A stretch of DNA of 64,000 nt. Origin: Owenia fusiformis. Lineage: Eukaryota; Annelida; Polychaeta; Sabellida; Oweniidae. Below, one piece after another: positions 1-10,075 of the stretch. Both the position numbers and the translations under genes were made by a program. The stretch spans positions 20,425,759 through 20,489,758 of the forward strand of contig CAIIXF020000009.1 in NCBI GenBank assembly GCA_903813345.2, written 5' to 3'. The notes under the pieces were generated by a model that worked only from the letters and a program-made list of their open reading frames with translations, had not been told where the DNA came from and ran no database searches. Positions within the stretch are counted from its first letter, which is position 1. Every line of letters begins with the position of its first letter.

Positions 1-2043
1 TTGGTGATTTCAGAAGGAGATTCTGAGCAAGGCCAAATGAACTAGAGCACAACCAGTACCATGCCATACACTGGAAGAGAAATGCAATAACCTTATTGAA
101 GACTTGCAACATTGAATGAAAACATGTATTATTTATTTTTATTTAATAAGCCAGGTTTTAGACTCAATTAAAAAATGTGTTTCTGTTTTATCATAAGCAA
201 CATGCAATTGTCATATGACGATGTAATGCCCCCATGTGATATACGCTTTGCATAACTTCCTAGTGTGGTGCACTTACTGAAGGCATAGTTGCTGCAATGG
301 GAACCAGAAGCACGCTCACTCCACGTAAGAACCAGGTAGCTGCCCTGTCCATCTTTGAACTCTTCTGGCTTGCTGGCCTCAGTGTGTGCATCTGGAGATA
401 ATTAAGATCAGTTCATTAAATATTTTCATTGCTATGAAATAAATTGCTGATAAAATATGAAATATGAAAATGAAATGGAAGCATACAGTATTACTATGAA
501 TATTTGAAATGTCGTTTTCTGTGCTACCACAACAGGTATGTAGTTTACAGTAAAGTGTATATTAATCAGTATAGTACCTCTACAATTGCTAGATTGACAA
601 CACCAAGTAGAACAGGTAGCAGCAAGGTAGTATCACAGGCCAATAGACTAGGAAACCATAACAACCCCTCTGTAGCTAGGGACATTTCTAGTGCGGGACT
701 GGCTGGAATACAAATGATATATGAAACCATATTAACTGTAACGGTCCCTCTGTGTCTAAGGGTATTTCTTGTGCAAGCTTGAATACAAATAATCATCTGA
801 ATTGCATCAATATCAGTGTTGAAACCACTTTATATTTTATAACAAGGCATTAACACGCAAAATGTCACCACCTACCATTTGTCATAGGTCACCTGACATC
901 AGCCTCAAAAAAAGTTGGAGACTATTGCAATATGTCACCACTTGTGGCGATGACATAAAAACTAAGACTTACGGGTCATGGTAAATGGGATTAACCCACT
1001 CATGTTTCTAAGTGCAAATGAGAGGCTTATCCACAAAGGAATCTGAAAGAACACTATCAGGGTGGCTTTCATGGGGTGGCAGTTATCTCTTATATACAGC
1101 TTCTTAATTTCTTTTTTGATCTGCAAATAAAAAATTCAAATTGATGATTGTTAAACTAGAAAATGTATAATTTGAAAAGTCTTTCAAGTACTTTTTAAAT
1201 TACCTGTTTACGTGGATGTTATTTTTGTGAATTTAAAGAGTATTGCGGATGACACTTTCTCTGTCTGAATCTGATAGGAAAGTATACACTTTAGCCTTGC
1301 CCAAGTCGGTATTTTTTTACTTATCTGATCTTGAATTATTACCACCAGTCATAATAGAAATCAAGATAAGTAAAAGAGACCGACTTGGGCAAGGCTATAT
1401 ACACTCCAGCCGACTGAATTTCTACTTTTACGCTATGCCTAATTACTGGTTCTGTAGAGCTGTTGATATCAAATGCTTCCGAATGATACATTTAAATAAT
1501 GTTCTCATGATTATCTGAGTGCTCAGAATGGATGATGAACTGTTTGCTTACATGAATTACATATTCCCTCCTGGCTTTCTTCTTAGACCAACCATACTGT
1601 TTTGTTGCCTTAGCAACCTCATATTTTAACCTATCAGCAATCTTCTTGATCTCCGGTTGGATGATGCTAATTTTTGCCATTACACTAATAGACTGCGCCT
1701 GGAGAGGAACTGTAACCAATGTTCTGAGTCCAAATGTTGTCAAGGCGATACTCGCCCACCATGGCAACCCTGTTGTAGTGTGTACATACAACAACAGTTC
1801 ATGAGCATAGTGCACTGGTCCCCATTCAGTTGAGAAATAATTCCAACAAAAATCACTGTTTGTTGATTTTGTTCTTTGTTGCATCCATTGTGCTTGCTGA
1901 TATTGTGGTTTAGTATCTAATATGTTTTGTGAAGTTCTCAGATGGATCTGTGATAGTGTCACAATACTTCTTGGCCTATGTAATGATGACATACATCTGC
2001 TACAATGTCTGAAATTTTGAGGAAGTCCTACTCTTGTATAAAT
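1..2043 (-). CDS. COX18: COX18, mitochondrial inner-membrane insertase (partial, 5 exons)
   Basis: Member of the YidC/Oxa1/Alb3 family. COX18 inserts the C-terminal tail of the COX2 subunit across the mitochondrial inner membrane during complex IV assembly. Exons in coding order are 2043-1552, 1120-973, 702-578, 391-278 and 70 to the left edge; every junction is GT-AG and the phases close exactly. Family landmarks are WWASIALTTFGLRTLVTVPL in the first exon, YIRDNCHPMKATLIVFFQIP in the second, GLLWFPSLLACDTTLLLPV in the third, LLVPIAATMPS in the fourth and YWLCSSFGLAQNLLLKSP in the last, which is cut by the window edge. The Met at 1992 is a possible start, but the frame stays open to a good acceptor at 2044, so an upstream exon with the true start and transit peptide may exist. 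Intron 1 is about 430 bases. I am sure of the family; the orthologue call rests on remembered similarity to vertebrate COX18. Confidence 0.93.
842..960 (+). mobile_element. Short Helentron-like (HINE) copy, family 1
   Basis: A 119-base element in the intron between the second and third coding exons of COX18. It starts ACAAGGCATTAAC followed by TGTCACCACC. It ends with a stem-loop made of GTCACCAC and its imperfect complement, then ATAAAA. The same ends bound the copies at 17775, 18524 and 59373. A start arm complementary to a 3' terminal hairpin is the plan of Helentron-associated elements. The class assignment is inference; the shared ends are seen directly. Confidence 0.6.
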
Positions 2044-2695
2044 CTGAAAAGAAAATTGCCATTTTTTAAATACAAGAGTAATAATGACCTATCATACATG
2101 TATTCCCTACTGTAGCAAGGATTTCTTAAGAGGGTACAATGAGGCAAATATTTTCAATCAATGGGGCAATTTTTCTGTCAATGGTGCAAAAAGCTAGGAT
2201 TTTAAGGGAGTGGAGTGATGCAAAATTCTATCAATGATGCAAGCAATAATTTTTTTGGCTAAAACTTTGGCTAAAACTATACTTTACATGTAACTGAAAA
2301 AAGCCAAACTGGTCAAATTTAGCGTAATGTAATTTTTGCCTATAATATGCTTTTAAATCCTTAGGTCATGGTTAGATATGACAGAACTAGACTAATATGC
2401 TTATATTAACATAAATCATTTTCATCACATTTAATCACTTTTCTTCCTGATGAGTTACAATAAGGCATTTTTAAATACAACACTGTTGCCCAATACAGTA
2501 TCTTATGACATCACAGAATTCAATTTACAGATTTAGCGCCACTTGTTTAAGGTTAATTCCAAACAACATTTTTGAAAAATACTATACTTGCCCATGTTAT
2601 TTTCTGATACAAAATAAAGTATGAAGGCATGTTTGTATTTCCAAGTAGTTTTTTCAGGAAAGTATCATGTCTTCTCTAAGTAAACCTAGTAAGTG
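2044..2695. other. No gene recognised upstream of COX18
   Basis: A+T-rich sequence with many stops in all frames. It should contain the COX18 promoter and possibly a 5' exon, but I could not place either. No repeat family was recognised until the LTR starts at 2696. Confidence 0.5.
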
Positions 2696-2917
2696 TGTAA
2701 CGACCCTTGATAGCAAGTTGCTACTACAGTCCAGCTGTAGTGGCTTAAGCCTTAATAGTTCAGTCGGTAGAGCATCAGACTTTGGGTCCAAGGGTCCTAG
2801 GTTCGATTCTCACACGGGGTATTGAATTTAGCACACTTTCTTTCTATTTCTTTATCTGGCTTGTTACACTATGCTTGTTAGTTAGACATTCTCCTGGGGC
2901 GCCCTTGGGTCATTACA
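2696..2917 (+). repeat. 5' LTR of the TRIM-like element
   Basis: An intact 222-base repeat with TGT...ACA ends. Its middle is tRNA-related (2749-2820). The part after it, with CACTTTCTTTCTATTTC and GGGGCGCCCTTGGG, is shared with the 3' LTR, so the tRNA-like part belongs to the LTR and is not a separate SINE insertion in one copy. Confidence 0.8.
2756..2810 (+). promoter_or_regulatory. tRNA-type pol III A and B boxes in the 5' LTR
   Basis: A box TAGTTCAGTCGG at 2756-2767 and B box GGTTCGATTCT at 2800-2810, 32 bases apart as in a tRNA gene. The B box departs from consensus in its last base. The T-stem and acceptor stem do not pair, so this is a tRNA relic with promoter boxes and not a functional tRNA. 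Confidence 0.65.
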
Positions 2918-3112
2918 TTGGTCAGATGTGGGATCAGAGCATTGGTTGTATCCTTTGCACCCGTGTGTGTGTGGTAGTCACTGCTAGGGAAGTAGGGCTG
3001 ACCAAGAGGGCGTGGTCCTTTCAAAGGGGGAGATAGTGTAACGACCCTTGATAGGAACTTGCTACTACAGTCTTACTCACGTCGAGAGCTACCATGTTAG
3101 ATTTTGAAAGTA

Positions 3113-3596
3113 TAGCTCTCCATCGTGAGGATCTCCCAGCTGAAGAATTGTAACATCTTAATTTGATCAGCGCCAGTCAACGGCTTGCTGTTTGTCTCAA
3201 ACTGTAGCCTACATATGGTCTCATATGTGTCTACTTTCCCCGTGCATGTAGGATCGCGGATGTGCTTCTATGGCGATCAGGAGTTCTAATAGTTTTTTGT
3301 TCGATACCCATTTCCAATATGGCGGTTAAACGGAAATACTATCGACGCATGCGCAACTTGGGAAACGTCAAGCCGCCATATTGAATATACCTGGCCAAAA
3401 CTTTTGACACGACCAATAAAATGAAGTCCTGATCGATACATAGGGCAGTGAGACGTTCTATAGTTGAGCTGAATGAAAGATGGCGATGTAGGATACATTT
3501 TCAGGTATATAATGTGCAACATGAGTCAGCTGAATTCCCTGAAATTTTCTTTGAAGTCAGGATTCTTAAGCTGTTGATCCTAGCGATAGAGAGCTA
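3113..3596. mobile_element. Small nested MITE inside the left TIR
   Basis: The left arm of the 3073-6545 element has about 480 bases that the right arm lacks. This piece starts TAGCTCTCCATCG and ends with the complement of TAGCTCTCTATCG, so it has its own inverted ends. No coding frame is recognised. The exact target duplication is not clear. Confidence 0.5.
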
Positions 3597-4889
3597 TCAC
3601 TGGGGAGTATCGTGATGCAACAACACCGTGTTGTTGCATCAAGATGGCCAGACTTCCGGTGATAGATTTTCGTACGATATTTTGTTTCCCCAATTAAACC
3701 CATTTCTAGGACGAGTTGCTCAATAACCATACACGTACAGTTAGCGCACGATCTATATTTAAAGAAACTGTCATTAGTATACATATACCATCACCAAGAA
3801 GCAATAAGTTCACGGTTTTAGTTCCTCACTATTGATGCAACAACACCAAACCGAAGATGCAACAACACTCCTCTAGATTTGAGCATGATGCAGCAACACC
3901 AATTAATAGCATAATTTCAGAAGACCATCTCGAGAGGAACAGATTTTTAAATGCTACTATTGCAATACCGTTACCAATTAGCCAACCCATATTTGCGTTC
4001 TTCTCAAGGCATTCAAAATACACGTCCTGCGGGCGAAGATCTTTATATGTATTTTCAAAAATGTATACTTTTACATATTATAATGTACTGGACGTTATTC
4101 TATAACATAGTTAAATCGCCTTTAACATGGCAAGCTTTAGTAATCCAATCTATTTTCATAAACCACTGTTCCATAGCTTGATGACCCTGACTCCAGTTAG
4201 TATCATTCAAAATGGTGGACAAATATATTTCGTTCTCGGTAAACATGATGAGCTATTGGATATTATCATGATATTATCTGTCATCCTTCTGTGGAACAGT
4301 GATAAACTAGTAGATGTACGTTACCACTGTTTATCAAATTATAACTAAAACAGTTTAACTGTGACATTCGTGAGCTTATGTTGATGGGATGATTGCTTCA
4401 TCTATGATATAATATGACATGATTCTTTATTTCCTACAATTTGGAGAGCCAACGTGTAAAAACGTCTAATTGACTTTATTAGAGAGGCCGTTTAGTTACA
4501 CGTTTAATGGAAATTTTGCACGACGCACATGTAGAATTATTGCTCTCTTTGGATTCCTTCTCTCCGACTGAGTAAAAAGGTAAACAAAAGTGATAAGATT
4601 TAGGGCCCAAAAAGGTAAATTGATAGGGGTACAGTTATCCCAGATATCCCGGGCCCTCGGGAAATATCATATTGTCTCTCGAAATAAAACCAATATTGAA
4701 TCCCTCTCAGTAAATAACTTTTATATAATAGCATTGTATAACTGCAATATCATTAAACCAACACTCATCCTATACAACTCTTGAGAACGATGTACAACTC
4801 CTGGATAGCGTAAACTCCTGAGCAGCGTATACAACTCTTCAACTTGATATATGACATCATACTTTGGGTGGGATAACAAAGGATATACA

Positions 4890-5470
4890 ATATACAATTG
4901 TAGACCCCTCTTGAGGTCAACTGGCAAAATTGTATACCGATACTGTAAACCTTGAAAGTACTGTTGATCAAGACCAGAGGTCGAGGACACTTTTGCCAGT
5001 TGACCGAAAAGAGAGGTTAACAATTGTTCTGTTAGTCCAAATAATATAATAATTGGACGAATATATAATCGAATATCACGTGAACATATTTGATAAGTAA
5101 AGGTATCATATTTTAGCAAAAAATCCCCAAACCGTCGAATACTTGTAATTTTTTACACAACTTATTTTTTCAAAATTAAAAAAATTTCAACATTAAAAAA
5201 AACAATTTTTCAAAAATAGGGGTCAACAGTACCTAGTAGTGGTCAACAGTTTACAATTGTTGACCTCCCCAGAGGCCAACCGGCAAAATTGTATACCGAA
5301 ACTGTAAACCGAAAAAATACTGTTGACAGAGACCGAAGGTCGAGGTCAACAGTAGTTTCAAGGTTTACAGTCGAGGTATATGATTTTGACGGTTGATCGA
5401 ATGGAGAGGTCTACAATTGTTTTGTTAGTCCGAGAAAACTAATAATACATAGACGACGATCATCAATCGG
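4890..5470. repeat. Internal duplicated block of the fold-back element
   Basis: Two similar stretches, about 4896-5058 and 5262-5460. Each contains GGCAAAATTGTATACCGA, an ACTGTAAACC run, ACTGTTGA and a late GAGAGGT..ACAATTGTT run. GTCAACAGTACCTAGTAG occurs at 5222 and again near 5727. The block is non-coding and of unknown role. Confidence 0.6.
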
Positions 5471-6577
5471 CATGGCTTCATTTCACAACCTTTTCTCCGA
5501 ACCACGTTAGCAATATTTTTTAGAAAATATGGAGACAGTGCAAGAAGCTTAACTCTGTATTTGGCACATCACGGCGTACTCGTTAGTGAATTAATGTTAA
5601 TTTTAAGTTTCTATTTGTATTTTTGCTATACTTGTCGCCTAGTAAAGTCATTTTCCTCAACATTTACAAAATGTCCGTCTTCCATGTTTTTTTGTGACGT
5701 CATGAAACTTTTTTTCAGAAGTAGCGGTCAACAGTACCTAGTAGCGGTCAACAGTACATAATTTTGACCGCTAATCACCCAATCAGAATCGAGTATTTCA
5801 GTTGAGGTACTAACAATACATTTTGTTGCCCGCTCATCAACCAATCAGAATTGAGTATTTCAATTGAGGTACTAATAACACAAAATGACTGATATCTGTT
5901 GTCTTTTCAAAATTATATTAGTTATTTGTAAGCAATTTCCATACAGTAAATCAAGGGCATTTAATTTAGAAAATGTATAATCTTTATTTTTCAGATACAA
6001 TATCAATGAGATTGCCTCCCGGGGATTCTGTACTTTATTTAGTTTGCCTTGTATATCCTTTTAACTTTGATGACAAAGAAACCAAACAAAATACGTTTCG
6101 TTCATGGACCACTGACTCACGCGTTTTATTCATGTCCCGACCTACACCTGTAAACAGAACATAAAACAGTTTCTCTTGTTGTTCAATGATACATTATATT
6201 GGCGTTTTTGCATCAGCACATTGGTGTTGTTGCATCATCGATAAGAAACAGAGTGGTGTTGTTGCATCAATAGTGAGGAATTAAAACCACGAATTTATCG
6301 CTTCTTGATGATGCTACGTGTATACCAATGACAGTTTTTTTAAATATAGATCATGTGCTAACTGCATGTGTATGATTAATGAGCAACTCGTCCTAGAAAT
6401 GGGTGTAAATTGGGAAAACAAAACATCGTACGAAAATCTATCACCGGAAGTCTGGCCATCTTGATGCAACAACACGGTGTTGTTGCATCACGATACCCCC
6501 CAGTGGCTATACTTTCAAAATCTAAGTAGCTCTCGACGGGAGTAACTACAGTCCAGCTGTAGTGGCTTTAGTCTTTA

Positions 6578-6632
6578 TAGCTCAGTCGGTAGAGCATCAG
6601 ACTTTGGGTCCAAGGGTCCTAGGTTCGATTCC
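6578..6632 (+). promoter_or_regulatory. tRNA-type pol III A and B boxes in the 3' LTR
   Basis: A box TAGCTCAGTCGG at 6578-6589 and B box GGTTCGATTCC at 6622-6632 both fit the consensus exactly. As in the 5' LTR, the acceptor and T stems are degenerate. The boxes therefore lie in both LTRs. Confidence 0.7.
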
Positions 6633-6727
6633 CGCACGGGGCATTGAATTTAACACACTTTCTTTCTATTTCTTTATCTGGCTTGTACACTATGCTCATT
6701 ATTTAGACATTCCCCTGGGGCGCCCTT

Positions 6728-7514
6728 TAGACTGTATCCTTCGTCTGAATAAATATTCAGACTGTAAGTCACCTATTGTAAAATGTGGTGCTGTATAAAT
6801 GTTACAAATAAGTTTGTTTAATGATAGAATGATTACCTTATAAAGAACTCACAATATTATTTTTTCGTATATTGTCCTCTTACTGAAGATATTCATAAAA
6901 TGTACAGACGCTTCTTGTAGCGAAGCCATTGATTAGGTCAAGCCATTTTGGCAATGCCAATTCTCACGATAAACGAGATTTAGCCAGTGACGTCAGTCTA
7001 TTTGTAAACAAATAACACGTGGAGCGGGAGCAACATTACGGAAGCGTATTGCTAAATTCCATTTGTGCGGGAATTTATTAGATCTAGTCATTTATTATCA
7101 TTATCCCGATTAATTTTCTTCATTTATAGTAAATAGAGCGGAAATATTCATGAAGAAGGCCGAGGTAATCAAGTGGTCATGTGTTGTCAAAGTTCAAAAT
7201 TTGCATATCTCGTTTGGATCTCGTGAACTCAAACGTCCTTGACATTGATTTCGCGATCTACTTATGAACACATCCTGAAGTTTCGGTGAGTCTGAACATT
7301 TCATTATTTTATATCAACTTGTACCCGCCTTATACAAATATTTTTGCTTCTAGTTTAAGATGAACATCTCTTCAACATATTCACCAATTTTCAAGGTGAA
7401 CATTCTTATAATAAACGAGAAATTAATGTGCAAAAAATATCACCCCGATTTCCACAGGAAATATATCAATCAAAACAGACCGAATATTATATTCGGTCTG
7501 TTGGATACATACTA
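6728..7514. mobile_element. Nested DNA transposon with 9-10 bp target duplication
   Basis: A 787-base insertion flanked on both sides by GGGCGCCCTT (6718-6727 and 7515-7524), which belongs to the LTR. The ends are TAGACTGTATCC and the complement of TAGTATGTATCC. Small hairpins lie just inside both ends (GTCTGAATAAATATTCAGAC on the left). No coding frame is recognised. A 9-10 bp duplication points to a Mutator-like element. Confidence 0.7.
6988..7284 (+). promoter_or_regulatory. CRE and E-box cluster followed by a good 5' splice site
   Basis: TGACGTCA at 6988-6995 is a perfect CRE and CACGTG at 7016-7021 a perfect E-box. About 265 bases later TTTCG is followed by GTGAGT at 7285. This could be a promoter and non-coding first exon, for instance of the caspase gene, whose first coding exon begins after an acceptor at 11738-11739. 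It lies inside the 6728-7514 transposon, so it may equally be chance. Confidence 0.25.
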
Positions 7515-7535
7515 GGGCGCCCTTGGGTCATTACA

Positions 7536-8369
7536 AGTGGTCAATGCATCTAGTGTTATTGAGAAACTTGGAGAGGAAAGTTGAAAAGGTGGCCATTTTG
7601 AATGATTTTTCTTGAAATATCATCAGCACTTCCTGGAGTTACCATTGATCACTTACCATGTTTACTAAAAAGAAGACATTACAAGGAAAATAACATGTAC
7701 AGTATAGCATTTTTTCAAAAATGTTGTTTGGAAAGAATAACCTTGAACAAGTGGCGTGACAATAACAATACCGTACAGCTTTAGTGAGCAGACAACTGGG
7801 AATAAAATCTCAAAGTCAAAAGTAATCTCCTAAAATCAAAATGGGTGGGCGATAATGGAGTAATACAAGCTTATAAGCCTAATAACTTACCATGGTTGTA
7901 GTGGCCGAGCCTGTGCTATTCTCAAAATAAACAAAGCATATATTTTCAACTGTGAATAATTTAATATGATATTATACTATCGGATTATTTAAACAAATCA
8001 GTAAAAAAAACATTTCAAATTTATTTTCAATTTAAATCTTTTTACCCAGAATGCCGTACAAATCAAGCTTCCGGTTATTTTTAAACTCGATGTTTATGTT
8101 GTCATTTTTATGAATCATCGGTAATTACAAGTGCTCTGCTCATATTCCTTTGTTGAAAAAATAAGATTACGTAGATTGGTGTAAGCAGGTATGTTTTGAC
8201 CATATAGCTACAGCTAATGGGAAGTTCTCCATAGGCCTAGAATAGTCTAGATCTATAGCATAATTTTGTAAGGGGGGGGGGCTTCTGTTCATGTGTTCCT
8301 ATAAGCTAAGCTTGTTAGAGGCTAGGCCTAAATTTTATTTTTTTGCCTTGAATTGAAAACATGCTAGAT
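7536..8369. other. No gene recognised
   Basis: Unique-looking A+T-rich sequence with a G run near 8271-8280. A plausible 5' splice site (AAGCAG followed by GTATGT near 8188) could end a caspase 5' UTR exon. No coding frame is supported. Confidence 0.4.
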
Positions 8370-9412
8370 CTTATCAGATATCACGGGAACTAGTAGCACT
8401 TTATGAGATGCTTACAGTATGCCAAATCTGACACGGGGAGTTAGTCACCCCCCCTCCCTATATAACAATATAAAGATGTACATTTATTATATTGTTATAT
8501 AGAGAGGGGGGGTGACTAACTCCCCGTGAAATCTGAGTCAATATCATTCTGATACTCATAGCATCTTTCTGTTTCACCTGAAACATGCTCTGATATTATG
8601 AGGCATATTCTGTGATCTGAGCACATCAGATGGGAAGAGTTAAAACTGTCAATAAGTGTGATTGTTATCATGTTATCATCAACCTAATGTCAATACATTA
8701 CATAATAGGCATTGTATTTAAACAGCAGATATTACAACAGGCACAGTTACAAGAGTTTTATGACCCCAATTAGATGAAATATGAGCTGGGATGAAAGATC
8801 TCAAAAATCCTCAATTTTGGGCTCTCCTGGATCGCCAAATCAAGCTCATTATATCATGGCATCTCAGGGCTGAGAAGATTTGAGATGTCATGGTTTATCA
8901 TGATGAGTCAATATATACTGTATCCATAGGTTCTGGGCCGATATAAAGATGGCAGCAACAACAGAATCCAGTATATATTTCTCTCAGGTGCTCAAAGAGT
9001 TGTTGATGTAGTTTTTGAATTTCAATTTATGCCCACTTACTGCTCAGGGCTCTCACCAGGAAATATTTAGGGTGTGGCGCTAACATCTTCAGAATAACCG
9101 TTCAAGCTTGATAAATCATATTTGTGTTATGTTTTATATTTTTTACATGCTATTATTGTATATTCAGTCAAGTTTAGACTGTGGAAACAGTCATGATTTG
9201 CCAATAGCAATTGCTCCCGTTGAGTACCTGAAGAGAATATTTATAAATAAACACAGATCCATTACCATGCCATCTTTATTTAAAAATTATACCTATCACC
9301 CTTAGCCTATGACTGTATCTATCTATAAAAATTTATAGATAGATATATTGACTCAGATCTGGCATAAGCATCTCATATCATAGTGCTACTAGTTCCTGTA
9401 ATATCAGAGATT
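8370..9412. mobile_element. Fold-back repeat with about 75-base arms
   Basis: The left arm (about 8370-8545, not counting the 97-base insertion at 8432) and the right arm (about 9337-9412) are inverted copies. Both carry GGAACTAGTAGCACT, GAGATGCTTA and CTGAGTCAATAT or their complements. Part of the interior (CATCATGATAAACCATGACA and ATGCTATGAGTATCAGAATG on the opposite strand) recurs near 52835-52910. No coding frame is recognised. Confidence 0.55.
8432..8528. mobile_element. 97-base hairpin MITE with exact 8-bp target duplication
   Basis: Two 41-base arms (8432-8472 and 8488-8528) pair with one mismatch around a 15-base loop. They start CACGGGGAGTTAGTCACCCC. AAATCTGA lies directly before (8424-8431) and after (8529-8536). 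The empty site can be read from the other arm of the surrounding fold-back (near 9350), which has the sequence without the insertion. An 8-bp duplication fits the hAT superfamily. Confidence 0.85.
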
Positions 9413-9785
9413 ATCTACATATGATTATTTGGTTCTTAGTGCTTTATTTACTCCATCAGATTACTCTAGGCTAGATCATAGGCAAGGCCCAGATGGTTGA
9501 AATAACCCAGATTCAGCCTCCAAATCAAATGATTTTTACATAAGGTGTTTCAGTTTTATCAATGTAACTAAAGAAAATCTGAATATCGGTGTGGAAAATT
9601 GGTTCGGTTTTTTAATGGAATGTTAATTTGGGAATATTATCATTTATAAATGGAAATTCTCTAAAAGAACGTAAATCAAGAAAATGTCTGCTTTGGATGT
9701 TGAAAAAAGATGGATTGATAAGGAAGATATTACCTTGTCGCGTCCAAGTATCACTATTTTACCTTGTACCAGCTAGACTACTGTA
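9413..9785. other. No feature recognised
   Basis: A+T-rich sequence between the fold-back repeat and the minisatellite. No conserved coding frame was found. Confidence 0.4.
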
Positions 9786-10075
9786 TAGTCCCAATACCAT
9801 TTCCTCCTACTCTCAATACCATTTCTCCCACATTCAATACCATTTCTCTCATTCTCAGTACCATTTCTGCCTCTTATAATACCATTTCACCCATACCCTA
9901 TACTTTTTCCCCCCCACACCTGAATACTATTTCCCCTACACGCAATACCATTTCCTCCACATTAAATACCATTTCCCCCTACTAGAGAGCCCATGCCTAC
10001 ACCCAATACCATTTCCCCCATACCCAATTCCATTTCCCTCACACCCAATGCCATTTCCCCCACACTGAATACCAT
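9786..10075 (+). repeat. Minisatellite, unit close to CCCAATACCATTTC
   Basis: About 15 degenerate units of 14-20 bases built round AATACCATTTCCCCC. Open frames across it are by-products of the repeat and are not genes. Confidence 0.85.

Larger units (their letters stand above)
3073..6545. mobile_element. Fold-back DNA transposon with about 350-base TIRs and 8-bp target duplication
   Basis: Terminal inverted repeats start TTACTCMCGTCGAGAGCTAC at both ends. The left arm continues 3597-3910 and the right arm runs back to about 6195. CTACAGTC lies directly outside each end and splits the LTR it landed in. GATGCAACAACACC occurs several times in each arm, at both ends head to head as a perfect short palindrome. 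The interior has no recognisable transposase; the 132-codon minus frame at 4721-5119 lies in internal repeats and matches nothing I know. Long TIRs with an 8-9 bp duplication suit Mutator-like or hAT elements; I cannot choose between them. Confidence 0.8.
2696..7535 (+). mobile_element. TRIM-like LTR element with tRNA-like LTRs, broken by two insertions
   Basis: Two direct repeats start TGTAACGACCC and end CATTACA. The 5' copy is 2696-2917 (222 bases). The 3' copy is recovered as 3037-3072, 6554-6727 and 7525-7535, 221 bases once two insertions are set aside. The interior, 2918-3036, is only 119 bases and non-coding. It starts TTGGTCAG, a possible primer-binding site right after the LTR, and ends with the purine tract AAAGGGGGAGATAG directly before the 3' LTR. 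AGTG flanks both outer ends, consistent with a 4-base target duplication. LTR, PBS, PPT and LTR with no coding capacity is the TRIM plan, so mobilisation would need proteins supplied in trans. Confidence 0.8.
3037..7535 (+). repeat. 3' LTR of the TRIM-like element, in three pieces
   Basis: Pieces are 3037-3072, 6554-6727 and 7525-7535. The first break is the 3073-6545 fold-back element, flanked on both sides by CTACAGTC. The second break is 6728-7514, flanked on both sides by GGGCGCCCTT. With one duplication copy kept at each site, the LTR matches the 5' LTR in order and length. A few substitutions separate the two LTRs, including one in the B box. Confidence 0.78.

Noticed and set aside
2749-2822. 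Functional tRNA gene
   Set aside because: A and B boxes are good, but the acceptor and T stems do not pair in either copy.
2782-3036. 84-codon plus frame with a GPRVLGSI start
   Set aside because: It reads through the tRNA-like part of the LTR; the same phrase appears in the other LTR at 6562. It is a repeat artefact.
9628-9985. Two overlapping frames rich in NTISP repeats
   Set aside because: They are translations of the AATACCATTTCC minisatellite.
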